Source: Primula veris (taxonomy: Eukaryota > Streptophyta > Magnoliopsida > Ericales > Primulaceae). Taken from it: 64,000 nucleotides of DNA. The notes below the pieces were generated by a model, which was given only the letters and a program-made list of their open reading frames with translations, was not told the DNA's origin and searched no databases. Shown piece by piece: positions 12,372 to 25,385 of this stretch; positions within the stretch are counted from its first letter, which is position 1, and each line of letters opens with the position of its first letter. The translations under genes were made by a program, and so were the position numbers. Location of the stretch: positions 9,821,992-9,885,991 of the forward strand of contig OY821746.1 of assembly GCA_963682055.1 (NCBI GenBank), written 5' to 3'.

Positions 12372-14662
12372 CAGTATGAAATCTTTCTTCAACAAGTTTG
12401 TTTAAGTGAGATGAGAGTTAACTCGTACTAAACTGATATTTCAGTTGTTATTGCATACTTTGGACTGATTTTTTACACTAAATTAACATGGTTAATCTCT
12501 TTTTTAAGCAAAAAATTTGCTCTTAAACTTGTTGTTTAGATAACTTTGATCACGGCGATGTATATGAGATATAAGTATAGGAGGCATAAGGAGTAAATAG
12601 CAAGTCATCAGAATTTTTTTTTGCTTTGAAAATTCGAGATTAAAAGTGTTAATTTTGTTGTTTTTCGCCATGTTTTTAGTAAAATAGGTTCATTAGCACT
12701 AGTTGTCTTTTAATTGTAGGTCGCAATGTCATCATTTTCAGTTAATTTATTTTTGATTGGAAACGCTATCATAGGGGCGTGGTTTATGAAAAAATAGTTT
12801 TACGATTTTATTAATAAAATAGACCGGATATTAAATAAATAAAAAAATCTCTAAGTCAAAAGAATTAAATCGATATGACTAAATTGCTGGTTAAGTAAAT
12901 ATTTAATAAAGCCTACGAACAAACAACTACTGCCAAGAGAATAATAACAAAAGAAGTTCATCACTTTAACAAAATAAAAACTAATTAAAGCATGCAACCC
13001 AAAGAGAATAAAGCCAGCTAGGGTAGCTTTTCAATACCTTTCATTCACGACATATCCAATTACTAAATATTTAGATCACAAAAACAATATTAATCCTTAG
13101 TGTTAAAGACAAAATAAACATGCACGACAGCAATATGACCGATTACTTGTATCCAAACAAATAGCTAATGACAAAGGTATGAGTTAAGAAACTTACTCAT
13201 GTATGAGGACAAAACAGTTATCACTGACCTAGAATAATATTTATTCACATTGATTGGCTTTTCCTTATGGTGCATCTTTACTACTAGTTACTACCATGCA
13301 TCAGATAATCCATTTGATCAGCAACTATACAGTACCGAGGCTAAAAAAATCCAAGTAATATATTGTACGGAGTATGATTGTAAAATTTGGCATGTATTAA
13401 GATTTAACCTTTGTCATGTGTTCAGATTATAAATTGTTGAAATTTGTAATTTGTCGTTCTTTTATATTTCTGGTATTTTTCACTTGCACTGTATTTTTCA
13501 TATAAATTTGCCAACCCCGTCTGCAATACGACCAATTATATATATACAACGAAATATTTTCTCATAATAACTTTACTTGAAACAAAGGATTTTTATATAA
13601 ATGTTGTATTTGTATCAGTAAAAGCATTTTGTATCAATTACTTATTAGTCATATAAGACCCACAAATCATATTGCACCATATATTCTTTGTCTATATCTA
13701 CATATATTCTCATCTTTTCTGACAAACTTCTATAGACACATGATCAGAAATTCAAAAAGTATAAGTTAGAAATGATTACTCATTAGAAAAGAAAGTTTGA
13801 AATAACAAATTTGTAGTCATTACCTAACCCCACAAATTATTCCTTTTGACACACTTCCAAATGCTATCTCCACTTAAATTTGGAATTTCTTTTACTCAAT
13901 CCTTTTCCTCCTAGAAGAAGTCATTTTCCCTTCGATACATCATACAAAGTTGGTCTAATTTAAACAAGCATTTGCAACTCTTCTTCTTGGCCTTTGTTAT
14001 TGGTACCGATTCTAAATTTATCTTACATTATTAACGGTTGAAATCTGTTAGAAGACTAATTATGTGGTTTAGTTAGGTTTTGATAATTGTCCGACTATTT
14101 CTTTTTTCAACATAGTATTAACAGTACAGAAATTTTAGCGTTTCCTAAACCAAAATGATTGTCTAAGAAATTACATTGGTGCGTCACAAGATCAAAAGTT
14201 GGACCAACAAAATCTTCTTGTCTTTAAAACTACGAGGCTTACCGATAACTTCACTGGGTTTTTTTTTTTTGTCGTAAACAACACACCAAACTTGATTCGA
14301 ACACTGATTTTATATCAGGAGCAAAACACATTCCAATAAGTTCAGCTAAACACCGATAATAACGGGTTGTTTATTTGCAGCTTTTACCAGAATTAATGTT
14401 ACCATATAAGTTGTTACAAAATTGTATGCCAGGTTGAGGTTGCTCACCAAGTTTTTTCTTGTACTTGGCTTCAAAACATAGAACCTTGAGTTGAATCAAA
14501 TCCATTTTGTTTCAAACAAGTAATCATATTTATGTAAAAGCTAGTCAAACAAACCATAATGTCTGATTGAACGGTGAAAGCAAAAAGAAATTTACATTAC
14601 AATAAAGGAATTAACAAGCCATTGTTTTCTTATTCGTTAAAGAATAAATCATGTTTTCCTCC
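12372..14662. other. Intergenic, no gene seen
   Basis: Long AT-rich stretch with poly-A/T runs. No open frame resembles a protein, and I see no clear repeats. Confidence 0.55.
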
Positions 14663-14670
14663 TATATATA
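14663..14670 (+). promoter_or_regulatory. TATA box of the small EAR-motif gene
   Basis: TATATATA lies 112 bp upstream of the start codon. Transcription from ~30 bp downstream would place the 23-bp leader repeat in the 5' UTR. Confidence 0.5.
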
Positions 14671-14686
14671 TCATCACATGTAACCA

Positions 14687-14749
14687 CTCAATCACATAAG
14701 CTTTTTTCTCTCAATCACATAAGCTTTTTTCTCTCAATCACATAAAAAG
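14687..14749 (+). repeat. 23-bp repeat in the 5' leader
   Basis: CTCAATCACATAAGCTTTTT plus TCT repeats exactly at 14687-14709 and 14710-14732, followed by a partial third copy from 14733. It is a recent duplication just before the start codon at 14775. Confidence 0.9.
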
Positions 14750-14774
14750 ATTAAAACTAAACCTCTCTTTCCAA

Positions 14775-15149
14775 ATGGGAATACAAAATACAGAACCAAC
14801 CATGGTGGGAAAGGGAACATCTTCTATTGCTCTCCTCCAAGAAAGATTCCGACAACTCGAAAGAGTGAGAGAGAAGAGAGAGGAGCGAGCGCTCCTCAGT
14901 CTGTTTTCAGGGTCCGAACCAGTACAACAAAATAACACGCTTTTGCAGCCAAAAAAATCACCGAAATCGATGTTAATACCATCTTCGCCACCTGAAGATT
15001 TGCTTTCTCTCAGCCTAAGCCCGATGAGTCGGAATGCAAGGTTTAACAATGTTCATAACCAAAACTTAGTGATTTTATGGCCTAACAATATATCGACCTC
15101 TTCACGAAGTTACAAAAATTGCGAAGTTGATACATCTCTCCATTTGTAA
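14775..15149 (+). CDS. Small plant protein with basic helix and LxLxL (EAR-type) motif
   Basis: Single exon, 124 residues. Residues ~16-42 (SSIALLQERFRQLERVREKR and on) form a charged amphipathic helix. Residues 75-83 read DLLSLSLSP, an LxLxL motif of the EAR type that recruits TOPLESS corepressors in many plant repressors. The C-terminal 40 residues are Asn/Ser-rich and look disordered. A TATA box and leader precede it, and codon use is less AT-extreme than the flanks, which supports a real gene. I recall plant families starting with a similar SSIALLQERFRQL block but cannot name one. A role in transcriptional repression is inferred from the motif alone. An in-frame Met at codon 10 (MVGKGTSS) is a possible alternative start. 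Confidence 0.6.
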   Translation: MGIQNTEPTMVGKGTSSIALLQERFRQLERVREKREERALLSLFSGSEPVQQNNTLLQPKKSPKSMLIPSSPPEDLLSLSLSPMSRNARFNNVHNQNLVILWPNNISTSSRSYKNCEVDTSLHL

Positions 15150-17041
15150 ACATTTCTATTTATCATGTGTAGAAAAAATATCACCGTTCACCAGTTTGTA
15201 TGGAAAAAAGGTTAAAGTTTGCCGGTTTGGCTTGTTTGTCAAATCTTGAATATTTTTCTTTCATATTCTTATCTGTTTCCTGACTATCAGAGGTTTTTTG
15301 CTTTGTTTGGTGCGAGTATTTTGTAAGGAAAATCCGTATGGAACTATATAAATGTAAAGATAATAAAATTAAATATGCAAGTCTCAAATTGAATTTCACT
15401 GGAAGTACAGTCTATGATTAGTTGATCAACATATACATCAGATTGAAAAGGTTAGAAGCTCATCTTCAGCAAGGGAAACCGATGGAGCTAGGTGGTTACA
15501 CGAGTGGGTTATAGTCAACCTATTATACGACTAGTTCTATTTACTTTTCACCATCAATTTAGCCTAAACCTTCCGATTATAACCATTTAGCCCCTAAATA
15601 AATAAAAGAAAACTGTTATGTACGGATTTTAGCCCATCTGATTTTTGCATGCAAACATCAACAGTAAATTGAACAAAGTTTCATTAAGTTTGAGTTATTT
15701 GTTATAGAATATGTTATTTGGTAAAGTTCATTACTTTTCAGTTTGGGAATGCATCATTCCAGGAGGCCTTCCCGCATTTTATTTTTTCTTCTTCTGTTAA
15801 ACTGACAAAGTCATAAAAAAACACAAAACAATCCAGACCAAACAACCATATATCTTCTTGAAATGAATAAAAAGATACAATTTTCATTTAGTTGTACAAC
15901 CTGGGAGTGCGCTAATTCTTGTAACTACAGGTCTTTGGTCATACAGAGTATAGTTGTATTTACTGGCTGCTTATCAAAATGAGAAAGTTTGTTTTTTAAT
16001 GTCTACTTTTTAGTTTTAACTTCCAACTTTTAAGATGCTTTCATGCTTGGTACAAACAACACAATTATAAAAAATTAGTCAGGAAGTGTCCTTTGTGTTC
16101 AACGGTACATACGTCTTGAGGGAAATGTTAAAGATCGACATTGAGGTCACTAGGCTAGTTAGCTTCTTATGCTTGTGTCTTTCGGAACAACAGGCAAATA
16201 TGTAAATATTTTCAAAGTGATCGCGATCGTTAGTATAAATAAATTGATACAGTGACTTCGTAAAGCAATCATGTCCAGTGAAAGAAAGAAACTTCCACGT
16301 ATAAAAGCTCTTATAAAACTTCCAAATATTTATAAAAGCTCTTCTGGAGCGTTTTCAAGCAATCGCAAACCTCTTTAAGAGTATCCTTTATGAACTGAAC
16401 ACTTATAGCTTAACTTTTTTCCTTCAGGGGGGTTGATATATTAGGATAGACGTATATACAAATTCAAAGTCTCTACCAATATTCATTACTCAATTCGATA
16501 TCCATTTTGTTAGAAAACCATACAATATTGCTTAGCCAAACTTGACAATGGTTGGTCCTTTAAGCCAATAACTACAAGTCTACGACAACAAAATCTGAGA
16601 CAACCCGGTTGGCTGAACTGTGTTAAAATCGGAATCACCAAAGGCCAAAAGAAGGCAAATAAAGACCTTGTATTTAATTAGCATCTTATGGAAACCAATA
16701 AGTACAAAATTGCCACTCGCCAAGCTCTGAGAAAATATGACATTCTCATATAATGAGCTGATAGAAAAAGACTAATTAAAAAGGCCAAAGAGGAAATGGA
16801 AAAATACTTTTCAAAGGTACTAATAAAATAGCAATTGAAGAAACACTCTTGCGGAACTTTAGTTTACAGTAACTTAAACACGACACAAACAGCAAACTAG
16901 AAGAAATAATTAACGTGTCTTCAAGGTTTCATGGAAACAAAAACAACATTACACTAGGTGATTACTAATAAACTTGGACAATTTAACAAAAAAGTCATTC
17001 CATACCTTCACAGCCTCACAGGCCAGTAGGCCACCACATTA
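15150..17041. other. Intergenic, no gene seen
   Basis: AT-rich DNA between convergent features. A 72-codon antisense open stretch at 15181-15399 has no domain. No repeats that I can pair. Confidence 0.55.
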
Positions 17042-19545
17042 CTAACAAAATTCAATTTTGCAATCTCTGGAGACTGGAGGAAATATTCGTATGTACTCGT
17101 GAAGCTCCTCTAGCGCCTCAAAATTTTCAAATAAAACATATGCCTGGTGTATACGCATACACTTCAAAACAAGCGCATTCCTCAGCACAAATTCAAGTAG
17201 TTCCGTCTCTTCCGTAGCTCCCTCGAAATTTTTTATTCTAAATCTTATTAAGGTAGAGATGAAACAAGAAGGAACCGTTTCACCTACCGGATCACATCTT
17301 GGTGACAAATAATTATGGCATGAACCCTAAAAGAACCAGATCGAAGATAATATTAGCTACATATATAAGGTAATATATACTAAACTAAACTATTTCACTT
17401 GGAGATTGTCTTAACATTTAAAATCGAACAGTACTTATCACTTTCTCAATCGACATACAATTAAATCATCCTTTACAAAAATGGAAGAGCTACCATAAAT
17501 TATATCTATAGAGTGAATTGTGGAGGTTTTACAATGCTAAAAACTTGATGATGGCTATTCTCCCTCGGTCAATAAAAATTGCATAGCTTTAATATTCTTA
17601 TCGATGTACCTAATCATGGTGTCCAATGCAATCATTTTACTAAAACAGAATGCAAAATGCAAAAACTTATAAAGAAACATATTCCAAAATGACACGGCTA
17701 GTTGTATGCATCTCTGAATGAATAAGAAGTTGTATGCATCATAATTTCCAATGAACTAAAGCAAGAGGGACCAGAGAGCTAAAATATGCACCTTAGAAAG
17801 ATGAAGAATCTCTAGCTTCGGCATCTTTTGAATAAGCATCATTAGACCATTACCATAAGGAGCATAAAAGTCCGATATTACGTCAAAAAGCCTCACATTA
17901 AGAAATTCCAGAAGATCATCCAAAAAATCCCAGGCTTCGTTAACACGGCAAATTACCTAGGTACGGTCCATAAGAAAAAGCATAGTAAAAACTATCCAAA
18001 AGATATCAACAAGTACACTAGTGCATACTGCTCGGAGTCTCAGACACTATTAAATTTCAAAAGATGTATTGGAAGTTTAAAAATCACACTTTTGTAATAT
18101 ATATAAAGGACAGGTCAAAATATATCAAATTGCTCCCGTGGTGGTAACTTGCCTAAATTAAAATTTTCTGGGACTATGACAAATTTTAGTTTTTTCCTAC
18201 AGTAGTAAGTCCTGATAGATTGAGTACTGTAACTCTGAGTATGGGCACTTAATGATTTTAAACTGATGCCATTGCTAGCAAATTCAAATGCTTTATAAAT
18301 GTTATTTGTCTGTACTACTACTTCCTAACAAAACCACCATATATATAGTAGCAGATAATTGTATCCCAAAAATGTGTTAACATACTCTTTTAATTAACAG
18401 TGACTTACTTTCAGTTAGTAGCCTTAAAAGTTAAGTTAAAATAGGAAGACAAGCCAGAAGTATCTTCACAATTTATGGTCAATTATTTCGATATTAGAAC
18501 TAATTAAATCGAGACAATTTCTCTTAAAGTCCCTGAAAAATTATGTAGCACAAACAAATCCATTAGCACTCCGTGCCGTTTATCATTTCAAATTTTCAAT
18601 GTCCCATATAAGTAAATGTGTCTGTGCTTCTTAGTTGAAGATATCAGAGAAAAGAGAATGCTGATAAGAGAAGAATACATACCCGGAATGTATCATCTTT
18701 AATTCTAAGAACCTTAACATTGTAAATCGCTATAAAAAGATTAAGCGCACGACCTCCAACTTCCAATCCCCCGTATTCATCATAGGGAATATCAACGTAT
18801 GCCTCATTTAAAGACCACAAGTCAGTTAGATTAAAATTAACCACCAAACTACTCAATATGCGCAAGTACATAGGATTAGGAGCGGAGATATTAATCACCC
18901 GTCGTGCCTTATAATCAACTTCCTTAATGTGAGGAGGAAAATAGACACATTATATAGATTTTTCCATTCACAATTTAGCAACGCCAACTCATCAATAATA
19001 AGGCACCTGGAGAAGAGCCTTTCAGTGGAGTCTTTGTTCGAAAATTTGACTTTCGAAAGACGCAATGTTCTAAGGTTCGGAAAGTGAGTGTTTAAAGGGG
19101 AATCAATAGAATAAGTCATACATAACTTCAATATGACGAGCGAATGACAAATGAAAAGGCCAAAAGGTAACATCAATTGTCCTTTCATAGGCAAATCCAA
19201 CTCAAGCTCGTGAATATTGTAGTTTGTTACATTGGTTATCCAAGAATTAAGTTGAGAAAAAACTACGCCCACGTAAGATACGAGACGGAATTTGTTGATA
19301 TGCGAACAATCTTGAAAAATTAAAATCTTGTCATCAAAAGCCAGCAAGGAGCTTTCACATTGGTCTTTGCTGTCAATACTGTTGAAAGAGCTAATTTTCA
19401 GATCGATGTTGATAGAGGTCCATAGATATCACCAACTCGTTGATAAAACGGATGTTTGGACGACCTGTTTGGTTTTGAGGAAGGAAAGAATGTGATAGAT
19501 AACATAGTCTGGTAAGTTACTGATTCTATCGATGCCTGATTCCAT
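17042..19545 (-). pseudogene. F-box/FBD/LRR-repeat protein pseudogene
   Basis: On the minus strand three exons can be assembled: 19545-18683, 17956-17792 and 17326-17042, all with GT-AG borders in phase 0. Exon 1 starts MESGIDRISNLPDYVIYHIL, a typical F-box, followed by leucine-rich repeats (IHELELDLP, FPNLRTLRLSKVKF). Exon 2 carries FLDDLLEFLN and MPKLEILHLSK. Exon 3 is the FBD domain (GETVPSCFISTLIRFRIKNF, ending CKIEFC). Two lesions are present: TGA at 19431-19429 inside the F-box where relatives have Arg (STRWRYLW becomes STSW-stop-YLW), and a net one-base loss near 18897 that shifts the frame before INISAPN. All other splice sites and frames are intact, so inactivation looks recent. Intact relatives are adaptor subunits of SCF ubiquitin ligases. 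Confidence 0.8.
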
Positions 19546-22500
19546 GGATTTTGTTCTTAAAAGATTAAAAATAAAATAAAAAAATAGCCAGTTATTATTA
19601 GTACGTAAACTAAAATAATAACAATAACAATTGCTTTAAAAAAAATATGAGAAAAAAGTATTATTATAGGTTAGAATCGTTACACAGTTATTGACCATTC
19701 TTTTTCTACATTGGCTTACATGTCAAATTGAGTAGGTACTAAAATGAACATTTACCCCTAATCATTATAGAATCTTAGAATTTAAAGGGATGATTGGATT
19801 GGGACCTGGCAATGTTGTTAAATGTTAAGACTAGAGTTTATTATATTATATGAAACGGGTTGTAATTTTACATGTTTCCGAAACTTTCAAGTATTAAATA
19901 AATATCGAGGATTAAGGGGGCAGCCGATTAATTAACATCTCTAGAGAGTACAAGGCATTTATAATTCGAATGATTTTTCCTGTACCTTAGCTTCAAGGAT
20001 AATCCTTCAATTAACTAATTAATTGAATATATGTATCAAACATATTGAAAAATACTAGAGTGTTTCAAAAACAACACAGGAAAAATGTCATCCAGACCAG
20101 CATTAAATCAAAGTAAACAAAAAAACACAATGGTAAATAATCTCAGTTGAATCCGTAGATATAAATGCAATATCTACCACACCTCTCGTGTAATTCACAC
20201 GGTTTGCTTGGCACTTGGCATGCATACAACAGAGCTACTATATGGTGAGATTGGGGACGACATCCCTATGACTATAAATACGTACCCAAATAACAAATGT
20301 ATTCTAATTCTAAGATTAAGGCAAAAATAACCTGGTTCCGCTATTGCACGCATACATCCTATATACATGTGAAGTTTCATTCAGCATTTCAGCTCATATC
20401 AGAAAAGTGCTAACACTGTAGTTTGAGTATAATTTAAATTTGCTACGAACCCGAGTAGGGGACAAAGAAGAGATAAAATGAGAGGACAGATTAGGGCATA
20501 ATGACGATGAAATTGCCTATCTTTTCGTATAACACCAACAGTATAACGTAGCAAGATGTACTATATTGTGCTGTTCATTTCATTTCCATCCTTTAATCTC
20601 AGTTGTCAATCTGATTATTAACATGAAAATTCAGCCAAAATATTGTTGACTTCTTATAATTTGATAGTTCAAACCTTGTTTAAACACCTTAGATCCTACA
20701 GGTGATTGTCTTCTCATATATAATTCCACCTGAATGGTAAACTTTAAACAGTTTTTATACTGTCTAGTTAAATTTTCATAAAATAGTTGATGGCTACTAT
20801 GAAATATTTACATACCAAACAAGAGTATGCAAGCTGGTGAACAGTACTATACAAAGGTTAGCATATGGCATACAAAATAAAACGTGCATGTAAGTAAGTA
20901 AGTAACATGGTAGAAAGAGAAGACATAAAAAGGGATGGAACCTTGATCACTTGAAGATAATCGCCAAGGATCAACTCTGTACTTTACAGATAGTATGAAT
21001 TATAAAATAAGTTCAGAATATGAAGAGGTGGTTCATTATTTGAAATACCAAATGACATAAGAGTTTCTTTTGAGGAAATTTGATATCGGTTAGTTGAGTT
21101 AGGTGATTTTTTTTTAGTTTTTGACAGGCATGGGAGAAGTGAATAGGTGAACATATTTAATTCTTCACTTCCTTTAATATTCTTGGTGGCTTCATTCGGA
21201 AGCCAATATTACTAGAAGAAAATTGGAAAAAGGCAAAATGACTAATGAATCGTTTGTAATTCTCTATTCTGTAGTCCTCCTCCAGAGGACTAAATAATTT
21301 CTCCCAAACAACCTCCAAATACGATTGCCTGAAATTAATTAAATTGTTGTAGCACCATACTTCCATTATTAAATTGTTTTACATAATGATATACTAGCAT
21401 TCAAGTTGTTAAAGTGGCACCAAAGAGTTGAAAAGATGTATCATATGATCATACTTGCACTAAAAAAGTGATAACGTATTTTTTCTTTAAGCAACCAAAT
21501 ATAAGTAGTTTTGATAAATTTAAGTACAACTGAGTAGACAGACTTATCATTTTTCTTTTTCTTTCGTTGACATATTATCGTTAATATTGTGCGTTATGAC
21601 AAGTTTCAATGCCTAGAAAAAGCTTCAGAATGCCTAAATACGTAACCGAAAATATAAAATCACAATAGTCTGACAACTCTACAAAAAACTCATCTAAATC
21701 ATCCCATTGAGGACAACTTAAGAAAAGAAACCAAATAATGTAAGTAAAATACAACTCATCTCATAAAATCTATACAAAGTAGTAAAATATTGTTGCGGGA
21801 GCCAATTGATCAAAAGAAGCAGTGAGAGCAATGCAGTGGAGCACAGCAAGATGCGTAGACAGATTAACAACTCAGGGAAAACCATTAGTGCGGCTCAATA
21901 ATCAACATCGGGTCTATGCACACAAATATACCCGATCCAAACAATCCTGCCAAGTGTAAGAATCCAAAAAGCAACTCAAAACTCAAACGCACTCGCTGTA
22001 GACGTACACAATTCTCTTTGTTAATTTTTTTTACAAAAGTTTCCCTATTGATCAAGTAATTAGAGTTTCGTGATTAATAACTCCATATCGACGTGCTTCC
22101 TATATTACAAGATGATTTCGACAACATCAAAGCTTTAGTGAATAACTTCTTTCACCATGAGACTGTACAAGTGTATATAATGTAAAATTATTCCTAAATT
22201 CTAATCTATTCTGGTTTTCATTAAGTTTCTAGGGTTGTCCTTATTATCTTATGCAAATAAGACATTTGCTTATATGTCAAGTCATTCAAGATTATATAAC
22301 ACAGCAACTCGATTTTTTTATGGTGCATATACAGAAAACAATTTAGTTTTTGAGTAGGGCAATAAAAAATAAGGGGGATTCTTAGAAATTCGATGTTTTT
22401 GTTATATTTTCCAAATATATTATGTGAATGCAAGCATCTTTATTACTCTAACTCGCTTTGCATAATCTCATCAGACAGTAAAATTATACAATTTATATTA

Positions 22501-23285
22501 CAGATGGATTTTTTTTTAAGGAGAAATACATTAACATAATTTGCATTAATTTGCAAATTAAAGGAGTAATATTATCTTGGCTTTATTGACGGAGAAACGT
22601 TCAAATAAGTTGTCTCCATAAGTATTTATAGGACCTGTGACCAAATTAAATGTCTAGTGGAAAATATTAAAAAAATATATTGGTGCTATTTATTTTCTAT
22701 GTTGGTTCGTTTAGCATTCTATCGTTGGATTAGAGTAAGTCAACGATCATTTTCGATGTTTGAGTACTTTTTGAAAATAAAGATTAACTAAAACATTAGC
22801 TAAGAGTATAAAATAGAGAAAAGCAGAAGTGCTAAAGTTAAAGAATCTTTTATTTTCTACTTTATTAAAACAGAAATATAAATGAAAAGAAAAAGACAAG
22901 AAAATGTTCAAAGTTAGAAACTCAAAGTTTCCGTAAAAAACTGGTATCCATGTGATCTTTATCAATAATTTTTGTGGAAATTTTGATAACCAAGCATTAT
23001 TTAGCTTAATGAAGAAAGATATGTAACGCTCATTTATGTTGTCAGGTAATGGAAAATATAGCACCAATAAATACTAAATCATTGATGGAAGGTACAAAAT
23101 CGAAACAAAATAACTTTATGATTATATTAAAAATAAAACTAATTATTAGACACAAAATTGATCGTACTCACACAACAATTGGAGCAATTGGTCATGTGAA
23201 GTCTCACAAAAGGTTTTAAATCTCGCACAAACTTGACAAAAAAAAAATCATGTGAAGGAAATAAATCTACTAAATTATGTTTTAT
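19546..23285. other. Intergenic, no gene seen
   Basis: About 3.7 kb of AT-rich sequence. Open stretches up to 106 codons (for example 22747-23067, minus) are hydrophobic, Phe/Ile/Asn-rich translations of AT-rich DNA without domains. Confidence 0.55.
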
Positions 23286-23289
23286 CATA

Positions 23290-24390
23290 TTAATTTTCAT
23301 TATTTTCAAGGACAATCTTTTTTTTAATAACTTGTTTTAATATTTCTCCATAAAAACTAGTTTTGTTTTAACCACTCGTGAAATTCAACTATATTTTGAG
23401 TTTTTGACAAAAGCACTAGCGTGATAGTGTTATTAACAATTGTCATTACCCTTGTCAAAATAGATTTCAAAATTGATAAAAAAAAAAAAAAAGTTTTTAT
23501 GAAGAAATAAACACTAATATGAAAAATATGAAAAATGGAGATTACTAGTTGTAAAACAGAGTTAAAAACATAACAATTTTATTACCATCATAAATGTAAT
23601 ACAATATACTAAAAAGTAATTCCATAAGAATTCTGTGCCGTAATTGAAAAGTAAAAATAAGTGGGATAAATATTTATAGTGAGTAGGTGTTATTAACAAC
23701 ATTTATTACCCCCAGAACATATATACTCATCTATTTAAACTTTTTAAATACGACATATAAAACGGTTATAATAACTTTTTAGTATGTTAAGTTACATTAA
23801 TAACGGTGATAACTTGTTATTTTCCGTATTTATAATATTAGTGCTTATTTCTCCAAAACAAACTAGTTTTCCCCCTATTTTTGAGTTTTCAACAATTTTT
23901 TGACCGGTGGACTAAACGTGGCGGTATTATTAATAATTGTTGTTACTCCGAGACGGATATACTCGCTTAAAATATTTATTTGACCTATTTTTATTTTTTA
24001 AATACGCCATTAAATAAGGGTACATTAATTGGTCTATTATGTTACATTTATAATCATTGTAACTTGTTATTTTAGTATTAATATTGTTTTACATCTATTA
24101 ATCTGTATTTCTTATATTAGTCCTTATTTCTCCATAAAAACTAGTTTTTTTTTTTGTCATTTTTAGATGTAACTATATATTGACAAACGGACTAGACGTA
24201 TCACCGTTATTAACAAACGTCGATGTCCTAGTACTCATGTGCTCATTTTTTTTTTAAAATGACTTGTTTTTATTTTTCAAATATGACACAGAATACTGTT
24301 ACAATTACTTTTGATTTATTACGTTATATTTATGATGGTAATAACTTGTTATTTTTTTATTACTATTGTACAACTGGTAATCCAAATTTT
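23290..24390. repeat. Diverged tandem array, left block (about four monomers)
   Basis: Related monomers follow in direct order. Anchor motifs of the form (A)GACGTGGCGGT..ATTAACAA..CCGAGAC..GTACTCGC occur at about 23418, 23686, 23912 and 24191. Each is followed by a TTACGTTACATTTATGAT-like block and a CTTATTTCTCCATAAAAACT block. Spacing is ~225-280 bp. Identity between monomers is low, so the array is old. The frame is closed everywhere. Confidence 0.75.
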
Positions 24391-24895
24391 TATAAGGATT
24401 AATAACTCATGAGTAGCATTTTTGAACTTTAATTCCCACCAGATACCTACTATAATTTGCATTCCTCTTATATACTACTTTTTCATACTATATAAACTAA
24501 AAATAAAATCTAATTTTATAAAAAAGATAAAATATCTCTCTCCCCCTCCCTCCCCCATAAATTAAAAAAATCATAAAAAATTATAAAAAATGATTAAAAA
24601 AAATCACAAAAATCACAAAAATAACAAAAAATGGAAAAAATCACAAAAAATTATAAAAAATTATAAAAATCATAAAAAATTATTTCAAAAATCACAAAAA
24701 TCATAAAAAATTTAAAAAATCACAAATTTTTTAAAAAAATTAAAAAAAAAATATAATTTTTTTTGTCAATATACCACTTTTAACACCGAAAAAGTTGTTT
24801 TTTATCTAAAAGTAAATTTTATGTATTTAACTCTCGTTTGACTCATTTCAATGCTTGTTAAAGTTTGAATTGTATTTTTTAGTAATTTTATATCC

Positions 24896-24966
24896 GTAAG
24901 CTCAAATTGGTAAGAGCGCTTGCACCCAACACCGATGTTTAAGAGATTGGTGGTTTGAATCCACCC
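24896..24966 (+). other. tRNA-like sequence (SINE head or tRNA relic)
   Basis: GTAAGCTCAAATTGGTAAGA resembles a tRNA D-arm/A-box. GGTTTGAATCC at 24952-24962 is a near-perfect B-box inside a T-arm with stem GGTGG/CCACC. Spacing A to B is normal for a tRNA. The acceptor stem does not pair, so this is not a working tRNA gene. It sits inside the left half of the foldback element. Confidence 0.6.
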
Positions 24967-24995
24967 AATTTTTTTAAAACTTTAAAGTAAAATAT

Positions 24996-25385
24996 ATGCA
25001 TTGTTTGTGCTGGACTATCTGCACTTTTATTGAACTTTATGCACTTTCGACTGTACTAGATGCACTTTCGACTGAATTAGATGCACTTTCAGCTGAACTA
25101 TATGCACTTTTAGCTGAAGCGGATGTACTTTTAGCTGAACCAGATGCACTTTTTACAGAACTATGTGCATTTTTATTGAACTAAATGCACTTTTGGCTGA
25201 ACCATATGCAATTTCAGCTGAACCAGATGCACTTTTAGCTGAACCAGATGCATTTTTAGCTGAATTAGATGCATTGTTGACAGAACTATATGCACTTTTA
25301 TTGAACTATATGCACTTTCGACTCTACTATATTCATTTTTAACTAGACTATATGCACTTTTGACTTAACTATATGTAATTTCGAC
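24996..25385 (+). repeat. 21-bp minisatellite, left part (~18 units)
   Basis: Units of the form ATGCACTTTTAGCTGAACTA repeat about every 21 bases with substitutions. Because 21 is a multiple of three, one frame stays open for 62 codons and reads as heptads such as ALSTELD; this is a by-product of the period and not evidence of a gene. Confidence 0.85.

Noticed and set aside
24996..25184. 62-codon open frame with heptad pattern
   Set aside because: It is the translation of the 21-bp minisatellite; the period alone keeps it open, and there is no gene context.
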